38,725 bases of DNA, taken from positions 1 to 38,725 of the IMG/VR virus record IMGVR_UViG_3300025082_000023, one strand, 5' to 3'. Position 1 is the first letter of the stretch. The number at the start of each line of letters is the position of its first letter. Position numbers and translations under genes: made by a program. This document shows positions 14,498 through 21,568 of this stretch, piece after piece. The stretch comes from a virus. The notes below the pieces were generated by a model. That model did no database searches. It saw only the letters and a program-made list of their open reading frames with translations, and was not told the origin of the DNA.

Positions 14498-14675
14498 ACT
14501 GACTCCTCAAATCCACCGCTCTCGCGTCGCGCACATATTCAAAAAGATCCGTCCCGAACTTCTGACGGAACCATTCCGGCCACGGTATGCCCCTTGGTGT
14601 GTGTTTCTTTCGATTCAGATGGGCGTGTTTCGCCGCACAGTAAGTGAGAAACTGGTAGCTGTTCTTCGGTATCAA
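14433..14675 (-). CDS. Possible overlapping small gene after the helicase
   Basis: This frame reads YCAAKHAHLNRKKHTPRGIP, WPEWFRQKFGTDLFEYVRDA and ends RGLHSLGR. It looks more protein-like than the helicase C-terminus read from the same DNA. A TTG at 14675 would give 80 residues, but no good ribosome site is visible. It may be a real overlapping gene, or the helicase frame may hold a frameshift near its end. Confidence 0.4.
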   Translation of the reverse strand: MIPKNSYQFLTYCAAKHAHLNRKKHTPRGIPWPEWFRQKFGTDLFEYVRDARAVDLRSQFVTNPTQPEKTTRRGLHSLGR

Positions 14676-15546
14676 GGAAGGTCTGGCTTGCTTGGTCGAA
14701 GAACAACCCGATGTTTCCTTCCCAGCCGCTGCCGTGTCGCTGTTTGGCAATACGGAGGAAGGCGTGGGGTTCGGTTGGCTTGTAGTCTTTTTCAAATGAA
14801 ACCTCTATCTTGCGTTCTTGTTCCCGGTTTCGATTCAAGATCCCAACAGCATCTGCTAGATCGGAAATCTCCCCTGCCCCACGGATATCCATACGGTCCT
14901 GAGAATCCGTGTCTCGTTGGGATTTACGGGTGTGGGCCACCAGGGCGATGTGGATGCCGGAGTCTCTGGACTCCATCGCCAAACGGTTGCAGAAGTTCTT
15001 TTGCCGGTTGTAATCGTCCGTGCCTGGGATTGCCTTCATCAATGAATCGACGACAAACAGGTAACAACTAAGTTCCTGGCGGCAGAACCGCATAACCCCG
15101 ATCAGCTCATCTTCTGGAGGTGCGTCCTGCCGGACATATAGGTAAACGCGACTCTCAAGCCACTCCAGTGCCTCCTGGTGCTGTTCTTTGGTGGGAGTCG
15201 CCTGACCAAGGGTTTGTCGGACTAAGCGCGCTACCTGGGCTTCTGCGGTCATCTCGGGTGAAAAAATGACAGTGGTACGGTTTTGAGATGTCAAATTGAC
15301 CGCGAACTGGGAAGTCAGGAGTGACTTGCCCGAACCGTTCTGACCGGCCCATACGGAAAATTCAGAGGGTCGGAGTTGGAAGTGGTCATTGAGTTTTGAC
15401 CACGGGGTTGCAGCACCCCGACCAGATGAGATGCCCTGCAGAACATCCCACGCCTCGTCGCTATATTCCGCAGGCGATCGGATGTTGCCTGCTTCCTCTG
15501 GGTCAAGGTATTTGTGCCAGTCAATTTCTTGCAGGGTCAGATCCAA
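14539..15546 (-). CDS. DnaB-like replicative helicase (RecA fold)
   Basis: The 335-residue protein has only the ATPase half of a DnaB-type helicase: Walker A AGQNGSGKS (residues 67-75), IFSPEMTAEAQVARLVRQ, Walker B LFVVDS (Asp167), then HIALVAHTRKS and IRGAGEISDLADAVGILNRN. It lacks the DnaB N-terminal domain, as is common in phage loaders and helicases. It would unwind the phage origin together with the initiator encoded just upstream, whose stop overlaps this start. Confidence 0.88.
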   Translation of the reverse strand: MDLTLQEIDWHKYLDPEEAGNIRSPAEYSDEAWDVLQGISSGRGAATPWSKLNDHFQLRPSEFSVWAGQNGSGKSLLTSQFAVNLTSQNRTTVIFSPEMTAEAQVARLVRQTLGQATPTKEQHQEALEWLESRVYLYVRQDAPPEDELIGVMRFCRQELSCYLFVVDSLMKAIPGTDDYNRQKNFCNRLAMESRDSGIHIALVAHTRKSQRDTDSQDRMDIRGAGEISDLADAVGILNRNREQERKIEVSFEKDYKPTEPHAFLRIAKQRHGSGWEGNIGLFFDQASQTFLDTEEQLPVSHLLCGETRPSESKETHTKGHTVAGMVPSEVRDGSF

Positions 15547-16199
15547 TCTTTCTTCCTCTCTGGTTGTTTTTGTAGGGCTGCCGGGTAAACAGTGCGCCAG
15601 CCACGTTCAATGGCAGTGTCAATCTCGGCCTCGAGTTCGGCGGGGGTGGCTCCGGCGGCGCGGGCGCTCTCCAGTTTCACAACCAACATACGAGTGGAAG
15701 TTTTAGTCATCGGCCAACCGCGTTCAGAGCGATAGTTCAGCCACCTCGTCCAAACAGTATTGGAAATAAAATCTGGCCTATCTATTTTGTTCTTCTTCTT
15801 CTTTTGTATTAGTTCTTCTTTTGTAGGGGGTGGTTTACCGGCCGACGGTTTTTCCGTACGACGGTTTTTCAGTAGTGTGGTGACCGGCCTACGGCTTTTC
15901 AGGGGGACGGGTTTGTAATGAATCGTTGCTATCCGCCCGATAATCTTCCCGCCCTCACCCTGCTCGACTTCCTCAGTCCACAGCCCTACATCTTTCAACG
16001 CCTTGACAGCGTTGCGGCACTTGTCCCTGCCGATATGGAAATGACTGCAAATCTGACCTTGCCGGACAATCCAATCTTCGGGTTGACTTTGGAGATAAGC
16101 CCACATCCCCAGGGCGACGACATCAGTGACCTCTTGCACAGTGTCCACTGGTAACATGGTGTACGGTGCATCAGCGTGGCGTAGTCGAGTGATCGGCAT
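15537..16199 (-). CDS. Replication initiator (lambda O / DnaD-like)
   Basis: The 220-residue protein has an N-terminal winged helix (VVALGMWAYLQSQPEDWIV, RQGQICSHFHIGRDKCRNAV, KALKDVGLW), a basic linker with NRRTEKPSAGKPPPTKEEL and KKKKNK, and a helical C-terminus (TWTRWLNYRSERGWP-like, then KLESARAAGATPAELEAE). This is the usual build of phage replication organisers that bind the origin and recruit the helicase. Iterons within its own gene support that role. The gene is followed directly by the helicase. Confidence 0.78.
   Translation of the reverse strand: MPITRLRHADAPYTMLPVDTVQEVTDVVALGMWAYLQSQPEDWIVRQGQICSHFHIGRDKCRNAVKALKDVGLWTEEVEQGEGGKIIGRIATIHYKPVPLKSRRPVTTLLKNRRTEKPSAGKPPPTKEELIQKKKKNKIDRPDFISNTVWTRWLNYRSERGWPMTKTSTRMLVVKLESARAAGATPAELEAEIDTAIERGWRTVYPAALQKQPERKKDWI
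15780..15900. repeat. Candidate replication origin: iterons plus AT/pyrimidine tract
   Basis: Three related 13-mers, CCGACGGTTTTTC (15842), ACGACGGTTTTTC (15858) and CCTACGGCTTTTC (15888), lie beside a TTCTTC-rich AT tract (about 15780-15826). All of it is inside the initiator gene, as in lambda, where O binds iterons within its own coding sequence. The site lies in the linker-coding part. Confidence 0.6.
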
Positions 16200-16537
16200 C
16201 AGCAGTACCGCGCCAGTGGCAGCCGCTCTTCATTCAGTTTGTCGTAGACGAGAATTCTGGTTGCGTAGTGGTCGGCTTCTTTCACAATGTCGCGGATCTT
16301 CCCTCTCGGCGTAAATCCACAAACCCATATCCACAGGTCATGCCCATCCAGAAAATCCCACTCGGTGTCTGACGGGTCATCCACAAACATAGCCCACTGG
16401 TCGGGCGGTGAATTCTCGAAATACTCCTCCCCTAAAATCCCGATGTAGATGCAGAAAGTCCGGGCATCGGGTGTTCCACCCCCCCAAAAAAGCCCCCCGG
16501 AGGGGGCAATATTTGGAGGAGGAGAAATGCCCGTCAC
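16199..16537 (-). CDS. Hypothetical first gene of the leftward early operon
   Basis: From a GTG at 16537 this gives 112 residues. The clear protein-like part is ILGEEYFENSPPDQWAMFVD, then TEWDFLDGHDLWIWVCGFT and HYATRILVYDKLNEERLPLA. The first 20 or so codons run through the terminator hairpin at 16486-16507, and the start lacks a strong ribosome site. The true start may be later (for example the Met at AMFVDD). It abuts the initiator gene. Function unknown. Confidence 0.5.
   Translation of the reverse strand: MTGISPPPNIAPSGGLFWGGGTPDARTFCIYIGILGEEYFENSPPDQWAMFVDDPSDTEWDFLDGHDLWIWVCGFTPRGKIRDIVKEADHYATRILVYDKLNEERLPLARYC
16486..16507 (-). terminator. Intrinsic terminator early in the leftward transcript
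   Basis: On the - strand GCCCCC and GGGGGC form a stem around TCCG, followed by six T residues. It lies about 70-90 nt after the predicted leftward promoter, so it may act as an attenuator needing early antitermination. Confidence 0.75.
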
Positions 16538-16572
16538 TTTAGGCCTGACGGGTGGCCGATTTGGTCATGGCT

Positions 16573-16610
16573 GGCATTATTACACCGAACTTGGAACAGG
16601 TCAAATCCCT
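16573..16610 (-). promoter_or_regulatory. Leftward early promoter with operator
   Basis: On the - strand TTGACC is followed after 16-17 bases by TAATAAT. The -10 region lies inside GGTGTAATAATGCC, an operator-like near-palindrome that recurs in the rightward promoter at 17064. The repressor gene product is the likely ligand. Confidence 0.6.
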
Positions 16611-16619
16611 GATCTGGCA

Positions 16620-16648
16620 TTGAATTACCGCGCTGACGGCATTATCAT
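16620..16648 (+). promoter_or_regulatory. Repressor promoter, predicted leaderless
   Basis: TTGAAT (16620-16625) and TATCAT (16643-16648) are 17 bases apart. The repressor ATG at 16655 lies only seven bases after the -10 box, so the mRNA would begin at or next to the start codon, as in lambda cI from PRM. GGCAT half-sites at 16616 and 16638 overlap it. Confidence 0.55.
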
Positions 16649-16654
16649 TATGTT

Positions 16655-16984
16655 ATGGAGATGCAGGAAGTTCTATCAGACAACCTACGAATGCTACTAC
16701 GCCAGGCTGGTTGGTCTGAGAGTGAGCTGGGGCGCAGATCAGGCGTATCCCCACGCACAATCAACACAATCACTAATATGAAGTCGAACGCATCGATTGG
16801 CGTACTGTCTAGACTTTCTGCGCCTTTTGGCCTTCAGCCTTGGCAGCTTTTACTGCCAGAACTCCCCGAAGACCAGAGTCTCCAGGTCCGTATTGAGGAC
16901 TTGATAAAGTACTACTGCGATTCTACGCCGGAGGTCCACGGGTTCGTGGATTACGTCCTTCGGCACGGCAAACTCACCCCCTGA
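16655..16984 (+). CDS. Small HTH (XRE-type) repressor
   Basis: The 109-residue protein has a helix-turn-helix of the XRE/Cro type: LSDNLRMLLRQAGWSESELG, RRSGVSPRTINTITNMKSNA, then LSRLSAPFGLQPWQLLLPEL, with a short helical C-terminus (residues 68-109). There is no LexA-like peptidase domain, so induction would not be by self-cleavage. It sits between two divergent early promoters with a shared operator-like sequence, so it is the likely lysogeny repressor. Confidence 0.78.
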   Translation: MEMQEVLSDNLRMLLRQAGWSESELGRRSGVSPRTINTITNMKSNASIGVLSRLSAPFGLQPWQLLLPELPEDQSLQVRIEDLIKYYCDSTPEVHGFVDYVLRHGKLTP

Positions 16985-17042
16985 GCCCCCTCCCCCACTA
17001 GAATTACGGGAATTAATTTTCTCGTAACTGGCGATATATTGT

Positions 17043-17079
17043 TTGACTTGCTTGCCCTAGTCTGGCATTATTACGCCGA
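17043..17079 (+). promoter_or_regulatory. Rightward early promoter with operator
   Basis: TTGACT (17043-17048) and CATTAT (17066-17071) are 17 bases apart. The -10 box lies in GGCATTATTACGCCGA (17064-17079), which differs at one base from the copy at 16573. It drives the early genes starting at 17094. AAAGGAGGT follows as a strong ribosome site. Confidence 0.7.
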
Positions 17080-17093
17080 CTAAAGGAGGTCGT

Positions 17094-17204
17094 ATGGCAC
17101 TCAAGCCGGATCCAAGGGTCCCCAAGCAGTTTCAAAAGGCGTATCAGCGAGGGTGGAATCTCGCTAAAAAGGCGGCCTCCCAACCAAAGGAGAAAACCAA
17201 ATGA
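17094..17204 (+). CDS. Small basic early protein (36 aa)
   Basis: The product starts MALKPDPRVPKQFQKAYQRG and ends AASQPKEKTK. It is basic and probably helical. It is the first gene after the rightward promoter and has a near-perfect ribosome site (AAAGGAGG, 6 nt before ATG). Its TGA overlaps the next ATG. The position recalls antitermination genes, but there is no motif to prove that. Confidence 0.7.
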   Translation: MALKPDPRVPKQFQKAYQRGWNLAKKAASQPKEKTK

Positions 17205-17287
17205 AACTCCTGTTAGACATCATCTCGATGTTCATCATCCTACCCGGTGCTTACATCTTGGTTGTTGTACTGCTCGGATGGCAATGA
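17201..17287 (+). CDS. Single-span membrane peptide (28 aa)
   Basis: MKLLLDIISMFIILPGAYIL followed by VVVLLGWQ is almost entirely hydrophobic and would span the inner membrane once. It is coupled by ATGA overlap to the previous small gene, which supplies an AAAGGAG ribosome site within its end. It overlaps the start of the DUF1364 gene. Function unknown. Confidence 0.6.
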   Translation: MKLLLDIISMFIILPGAYILVVVLLGWQ

Positions 17288-17640
17288 CCGTCATCGCCTG
17301 GGATGGCGAAACGCACAGGAGCTACTTCAAATCCGAGAAACCCTCACCGGGGATTCTGAAAAAGCTCCACGGGTCGGTAAAGGGTCAGCCCTGTTGGCTC
17401 AAGTTCGAGGGCATCTGCAAGGCCCCGGACACTGTTGTCTACGCTCACTTTCGCGATTTAGCCACCGGATTCGGGCTCGGGCTAAAGGGCTATTTTGGTT
17501 GCCCGGCCTGTCATTCTTGCCACGCAGAAGTCGACGGTCGCACTACGATCCTCGAGCGGGATTTTGCGAAGTCGCGACACGCTATGCAGTCGCTGCGCTA
17601 CTGGCACCACTTGAAGGATTTGATTTGGAAAATTCTATAA
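17278..17640 (+). CDS. DUF1364-like HNH-type protein
   Basis: The 120-residue protein carries GQPCWLKFEGICKAPDTVVY (Cys39, Cys47), AHFRD (His57) and the Cys/His cluster CPACHSCHAEVDGR (Cys75, Cys78, Cys81, His82). This spacing fits the DUF1364 family found in lambdoid nin regions, a presumed zinc-bound HNH nuclease. NinB follows directly, as in related phages. It probably acts in recombination or replication. Confidence 0.75.
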   Translation: MAMTVIAWDGETHRSYFKSEKPSPGILKKLHGSVKGQPCWLKFEGICKAPDTVVYAHFRDLATGFGLGLKGYFGCPACHSCHAEVDGRTTILERDFAKSRHAMQSLRYWHHLKDLIWKIL

Positions 17641-17990
17641 ACGTCCGCTTTCAGGTCGACCAAGGAAACTGGGAAGACATCAAGGCCAACCTGATAAAGG
17701 CTCGGGAATTCACCGAACAAGGAAAAGTGTACGAGGTGCATATCCACCGCAAGCGCCGCTCCAACCCACAGAACGATTACTTCCACACCATGCTGCATGG
17801 CATCGCCAACGCCACCGGACACTCCTTTGAAGAGGTCAAGGATTGGGTTAAGGCCGAGTGCCTTGGAACTCAGGCAGTGCAGATCCGTGAGCGCACAATC
17901 CTGCGCTCCCGAGCATCTTCCACCTTGACCGAAGATGAGATGTCCCTGCTCATCCAGCGCACGGAGGTGCTCCATGCCGAACTCGTCTGA
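17625..17990 (+). CDS. ninB: NinB recombination protein
   Basis: From the TTG at 17625, preceded by AAGGA, the product has 121 residues: NVRFQVDQGNWEDIKANLIK, KRRSNPQNDYFHTMLHGIAN, SFEEVKDWVKAECLG and LTEDEMSLLIQRTEVLHAEL. This matches lambda NinB (Orf family), which binds ssDNA-binding protein and helps RecA-type recombination in place of RecFOR. It overlaps the end of the DUF1364 gene, and an ssDNA-binding protein is encoded nearby. Confidence 0.85.
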   Translation: MENSINVRFQVDQGNWEDIKANLIKAREFTEQGKVYEVHIHRKRRSNPQNDYFHTMLHGIANATGHSFEEVKDWVKAECLGTQAVQIRERTILRSRASSTLTEDEMSLLIQRTEVLHAELV

Positions 17991-18219
17991 CCCTGTTGAC
18001 GCAGGCAAATTAGCGCACGAAGTTGATGAGGAGTGGGATTATGAATTTAAGCGCATCATGACCGAGGGTTTTGTGGAACTGATGGGCCAGGCTTACAAAG
18101 GAGCGATGCTGATGGCATCCAACACCGCTCTTAAAACAGTTTCAAAGCGACACGGATTAACACTCAGACAACTGCGAGGGCTTTATGCTGAAGACGATCA
18201 GTCTCCCAAACGGCATTGA
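17974..18219 (+). CDS. Hypothetical early protein (81 aa)
   Basis: The start MPNSSDPVDAGKLAHEVDEE is chosen because GGAGG lies 6 nt upstream; the longer frame only overlaps NinB. The product continues with FKRIMTEGFVELMGQAYKGA and ends in a basic helix-turn-helix-like LKTVSKRHGLTLRQLRGLY. It may bind DNA. Its end overlaps the exonuclease start by 35 nt. Confidence 0.6.
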   Translation: MPNSSDPVDAGKLAHEVDEEWDYEFKRIMTEGFVELMGQAYKGAMLMASNTALKTVSKRHGLTLRQLRGLYAEDDQSPKRH

Positions 18220-18970
18220 ACTGAAGTTCGATACCGACCGCCACAAATACTTCCGCAATGGTCGGGAGATTATGGGAGTTACCAAAATTTCCGAACTGAC
18301 AGGAGATAACGGCTGGCGTATCCCCTGGGTTTCCAAGATGTGCGGCCAAAAGGCAGAGGAGATTCTGTTAAACGTCGCCACATCAACGCTTTCGATTGAT
18401 GAAGTCAACTATATGGAATTCGTTGAGCAAATCAAATATGCACACCGATCCACATCCAGCCAGGCGATAGCGTTTGGTCATGCCGGTCATGGCATTCTGG
18501 AATCATACATTTTATGGAAGATGGGCCGAGGGCCAGAGCCTACCAAACCGAAGAATGCGGGATTGAAAGCGGCGATCAAGCCTTTCATCGAATGGTCCAA
18601 TGAAGTGAGCCCTGACTACATCTCATCCGAAGAAGTCGTTTATTACGAGTCAACCCTACACGGTCAATATTTTGACTACGCTGGGACGTTGGATGTGAGG
18701 TTTAGCCTGGAGGGTGAACATTGTATCGGCGACTTTAAAACAGCCAAGGCTAACAAACGGGACTTTGTCTGGCAGATGGCACTGTACGCGGCGGCTGTCG
18801 AGCAGTCCTTTGGTAAGCCGGTAGATAAGGTTTTCATTTTCAAACTCCCGAAAGAGGGGTACGAATACCAGTGTCGGGAAATCGTGTTGGATGATCGGTA
18901 TCGAAACTTTGCCCCTGCATTGGCGGCGATGAAATCCATGAACTACGAAATTGATAAGAAAATCAAATGA
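18185..18970 (+). CDS. PD-(D/E)XK exonuclease (RecB/Cas4-like)
   Basis: The 261-residue protein has the N-terminal FGHAGHGILESY (His99, Glu106) and the catalytic core GTLDVRF (Asp170), IGDFKTAK (Asp183-x-Lys185) and WQMALYAAA (Gln197), the full order of this exonuclease superfamily. It would resect DNA ends for recombination or concatemer formation, working with NinB and the ssDNA-binding protein encoded in the same operon. It overlaps the next gene by 4 nt. Confidence 0.85.
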   Translation: MLKTISLPNGIELKFDTDRHKYFRNGREIMGVTKISELTGDNGWRIPWVSKMCGQKAEEILLNVATSTLSIDEVNYMEFVEQIKYAHRSTSSQAIAFGHAGHGILESYILWKMGRGPEPTKPKNAGLKAAIKPFIEWSNEVSPDYISSEEVVYYESTLHGQYFDYAGTLDVRFSLEGEHCIGDFKTAKANKRDFVWQMALYAAAVEQSFGKPVDKVFIFKLPKEGYEYQCREIVLDDRYRNFAPALAAMKSMNYEIDKKIK

Positions 18971-19263
18971 GCGATCTACTGACAATGGCTAGGAACCTCG
19001 TCTACGACACAGCCAAACACGCTGACAAGACCCTGGCCGCTCGTGAGCTTCAAATGGGCAGGGTGCTGTCCGGATTGCGGGCTGCGACACACAACAGAAC
19101 CGTAGTCACCAGTGCCGAGCTGGCCGACATGATGGGCGTGGATCGATACGTTACCGCTCGGCGGTTGCCTGACCTAAAAAAACAGGGGCTGGCGGCTCAG
19201 TGCGGCAAGGCTGTCTGCCTTGTCAACCGAACTCAGGCAATCACTTGGAGGTCCCTATGTTGA
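18967..19263 (+). CDS. Winged-helix DNA-binding protein
   Basis: The 98-residue product ends in a clear winged helix: RTVVTSAELADMMGVDRYVT, ARRLPDLKKQGLAAQCGKAV. The N-terminal 40 residues are helical. Such small proteins in early phage operons are usually regulators or replication accessories. It is coupled to the exonuclease by ATGA overlap and overlaps the possible early start of the ssDNA-binding gene. Confidence 0.65.
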   Translation: MSDLLTMARNLVYDTAKHADKTLAARELQMGRVLSGLRAATHNRTVVTSAELADMMGVDRYVTARRLPDLKKQGLAAQCGKAVCLVNRTQAITWRSLC

Positions 19264-19346
19264 CCGTTTCACCCCATGAAAAGTTGCGCCGATCTGGAGC
19301 CAGATTCGGTGTGTTTCCCATACTCAATGAACTAAAGAGGCAAGAC

Positions 19347-19817
19347 ATGAAAGAAAATGAAATCATTTTAACCACAAAACCCTTTGAATGCGGTTGGGTA
19401 AATCTAGTCCAACCAGATAAATTATCAACCAAGTTCGAGGTTGAGATGATCTTTAGTGCTGACGACACCGCCCTGACTGAGATCACTGAGGCTGTTGCAA
19501 AGGCCGGGTCTGGTGTAGGACACAACCCGGTGAAGCCGCATGAAGTCCGTCAAGGGATGTACTCAATAAAGGCCAAGAGTAAATTTGAGGTCCGTATCGT
19601 TGGAGTTGACAATTCAAAGATTGATAAATCCAGTCTTCGCAAGGGCGACACTGCCCGAGCAAATATCAAGATCGCCCCGTACGATCATGGGGACAACAAG
19701 GGTGTGACCATTTATCTCCTGTCGGTCCAAAAGATTGCTGACGGGGATGGTCACGATGACTTCGGACCCCTCCCCGATCAACCACCGGCCCAGCAGGGAG
19801 AAGACCTGGCCTGGTAA
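19347..19817 (+). CDS. ssDNA-binding protein (Enc34-like)
   Basis: From the ATG at 19347 (AGAGG upstream) the product has 156 residues: LTTKPFECGWVNLVQPDKLS, FEVEMIFSADDTALTEITEA, MYSIKAKSKFEVRIVGVDNS, RKGDTARANIKIAPYD and GVTIYLLSVQKI, then an acidic tail DDFGPLPDQPP. This is the OB-fold pattern of Enc34/DUF2815 ssDNA-binding proteins. The frame is open to an ATG at 19257 that has an even stronger GGAGG site, so a longer 186-residue form is possible. Confidence 0.75.
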   Translation: MKENEIILTTKPFECGWVNLVQPDKLSTKFEVEMIFSADDTALTEITEAVAKAGSGVGHNPVKPHEVRQGMYSIKAKSKFEVRIVGVDNSKIDKSSLRKGDTARANIKIAPYDHGDNKGVTIYLLSVQKIADGDGHDDFGPLPDQPPAQQGEDLAW

Positions 19818-19867
19818 TTAAAAAGGAGACACGCCACTGTAGTTTTTATCATCCTAAATAGTTTTGG

Positions 19868-19892
19868 CCGCGTCCTCCGGGGCGCGGTTTTT
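19868..19892 (+). terminator. Intrinsic terminator after the ssDNA-binding gene
   Basis: CCGCGTCC and GGGCGCGG form an 8-bp stem (one U-G) around TCCG, followed by five T residues. The next gene starts at 19903, so distal early genes would be expressed by read-through. Confidence 0.8.
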
Positions 19893-19902
19893 GGAGAATC
19901 TA

Positions 19903-20088
19903 ATGACAGTCACCACGGAAGGATACACACCCCCGCTAGAGCACAAGGGGGTTTTTCTCCCTGTAAAGCTCGACATAACCGCCAAACACAACAAGGCCGG
20001 ACTGTACCCACCATTGCGGCGTGATGGGGATCTCATTTACATCCTTCCGGGTGGTGGTGAGGTGACAGAAAAGGATTTAGATGGGTGA
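19903..20088 (+). CDS. Hypothetical protein (61 aa)
   Basis: MTVTTEGYTPPLEHKGVFLP, KLDITAKHNKAGLYPPLRRD and DLIYILPGGGEVTEKDLDG. It is probably a small beta protein. The start is supported by TGGAG, 9 nt upstream. It overlaps the cytosine methyltransferase by 4 nt, so the two may be co-translated. Confidence 0.65.
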   Translation: MTVTTEGYTPPLEHKGVFLPVKLDITAKHNKAGLYPPLRRDGDLIYILPGGGEVTEKDLDG

Positions 20089-21521
20089 GATTCCTTTCCC
20101 TGTTTTCCGGCATCGAGGCAGCATCTACCGCATGGGAGCCGTTGGGGTGGGAGCCTGTAGCGTTCTCAGAAATCGAACCGTTCCCCTGTGCGGTGCTTGC
20201 TCACCACTGGCCTCACATTCCCAATCTGGGGGATGTGACCCAGATCGAGATGAAACACATCAAGAAACTAGGGGCAATCGACATCGTTATTTTCGGATCA
20301 CCCTGCCAGGACTTGTCTGTGGCGGGAAAACGCAAAGGACTGCAAGGTGAAAGATCAGGACTTTTCAGATCAGCAATCCGAATTATTCGGTGGGCAAGAA
20401 AGCACAACGGACTCAGGTTTGCCCTCTGGGAAAACGTGCCAGGGGCGTTCTCAACAAACTCCGGTAGAGATTTTGCTGCCGTGGTTAGAGAAATGTCTGG
20501 GGCAGACGTTGGCGTTCCGTCCGATGGATGGAAAAACACCGGCGTTGCTTTCGGAAGGGAAGGGTTCACGGAATGGAGCGTGTTGGACGCGCAATGGTTC
20601 GGAGTTCCGCAAAGGCGCAGACGTGTCTTCGCTCTCTCAGATTTTGGAAGCTGGCGAGATCGCCCCCCGATACTTTTTGAGCGCGAGAGCCTGTGCGGGA
20701 ATCCTGCGCCGAGCAGAGAAAAGGGGGAAGGAACTGCCGCCGATGTTGCGCCAAGCATTACATCAAGTGGTCCACCTTTCTCCCGCACCGGAAACTCAAG
20801 GGTAGAGACTGAAGCCTTGGTCACTACATTTTCAACTCCCGCGCTAGGTGATGTTCGAGAAGATGAGATTGCTTCGACCATGCAGGCAAAAACCGGCAGC
20901 GCAGGGGAAACCCAGAACCCAGCGTATGTAGCCACTTATCGTAAACCCAGAAGGGTGCAATCCACAACGGATCACGAAAGCTGGGTAGAGGATGACATAG
21001 CCAACACGATCAATACGTTTGATGTTGGGGATGTTAGGAGTACAACAGCGGTTGCCTTTAATTGGCAAGAAGACAGGACATTTAAGGTCGGTGAGCAAGC
21101 AAACCCGCTTCGAGCATCCCAAACAGAGGCAATAGCAGTTCGTACTGCCCAAACGTCAGTAAATGGTATTGGGGTTTCAGATGTTGCCCACACTCTTGAT
21201 GGAGTGCAGGGACAGGCAGTTGCCTTCACCGCTGATGTCAAACAAGTTCAGTGGGCAAGTGGTGGGGGTGAGATTGAGAACGATACCGCTCAAGCAATCC
21301 GCGCTAACCCAGAAACAAATTACCAGTTTCTTCGCCAACAAATGCAAGTCCGGCGATTAACTCCGGTTGAGTGCTGCCGACTGCAAGGGTTTTCAGACGA
21401 TCACCTGGACATTACCTACCGCAACAAACCCGCACCAGACGGAGCCAAATACAAGGCGTTGGGCAACTCTATGGCAGTTCCCGTGATCCGGTGGATAGGG
21501 AAACAGATTTCCTGTGTTTGA
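20085..21521 (+). CDS. C5 cytosine DNA methyltransferase
   Basis: The 478-residue enzyme transfers a methyl group from SAM to cytosine C5. Motif I is LFSGIEAAS (residues 6-14), motif IV GSPCQDLS with catalytic Cys74, motif VI ENV (116-118), motif VIII QRRRR (176-180), and motifs IX-X are RRLTPVECCRLQGF and YKALGNSMAVPVIRWI. The variable region (about 200-420) is long and low in motifs. No cognate restriction enzyme is seen, so it more likely protects phage DNA from the host. Part of the gene (20347-20805) also encodes a second conserved protein in another frame. Confidence 0.92.
   Translation: MRFLSLFSGIEAASTAWEPLGWEPVAFSEIEPFPCAVLAHHWPHIPNLGDVTQIEMKHIKKLGAIDIVIFGSPCQDLSVAGKRKGLQGERSGLFRSAIRIIRWARKHNGLRFALWENVPGAFSTNSGRDFAAVVREMSGADVGVPSDGWKNTGVAFGREGFTEWSVLDAQWFGVPQRRRRVFALSDFGSWRDRPPILFERESLCGNPAPSREKGEGTAADVAPSITSSGPPFSRTGNSRVETEALVTTFSTPALGDVREDEIASTMQAKTGSAGETQNPAYVATYRKPRRVQSTTDHESWVEDDIANTINTFDVGDVRSTTAVAFNWQEDRTFKVGEQANPLRASQTEAIAVRTAQTSVNGIGVSDVAHTLDGVQGQAVAFTADVKQVQWASGGGEIENDTAQAIRANPETNYQFLRQQMQVRRLTPVECCRLQGFSDDHLDITYRNKPAPDGAKYKALGNSMAVPVIRWIGKQISCV
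20347..20805 (+). CDS. Overprinted gene inside the methyltransferase
   Basis: In another frame of the methyltransferase gene an ATG opens 152 codons. The C-terminal part reads VSSLSQILEAGEIAPRYFLS, ARACAGILRRAEKRGKELPP and MLRQAL. I recognise this as a conserved ending of phage proteins usually found with C5 methyltransferases. The N-terminal half contains SGLPSGKTCQGRSQQTP and ACWTRNGSEF, also typical. Both frames therefore carry conserved sequence, which argues for true dual coding. Function unknown; a partner of the methyltransferase is plausible. Confidence 0.65.
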   Translation: MKDQDFSDQQSELFGGQESTTDSGLPSGKTCQGRSQQTPVEILLPWLEKCLGQTLAFRPMDGKTPALLSEGKGSRNGACWTRNGSEFRKGADVSSLSQILEAGEIAPRYFLSARACAGILRRAEKRGKELPPMLRQALHQVVHLSPAPETQG

Positions 21522-21568
21522 TCTCGCCAGCAAAGATTGGCTGACAGAAAAGGAAGCTGCCCACTGAA
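21514..21568 (+). pseudogene. Truncated copy of the downstream HTH gene start
   Basis: GTG opens VFDLASKDWLTEKEAAH and then stops (TGA). The first 52 bases match 22235-22286 at 45 positions, the start of the intact HTH gene. The fragment overlaps the methyltransferase stop and ends next to the ATG at 21569. It looks like the remnant left when the second methyltransferase gene entered this site. Confidence 0.75.

Noticed and set aside
17247-17990. A single 247-codon gene covering this region
   Set aside because: Only its last 121 codons (NinB) are protein-like. The earlier part shadows the DUF1364 gene, which has its own conserved cysteines.
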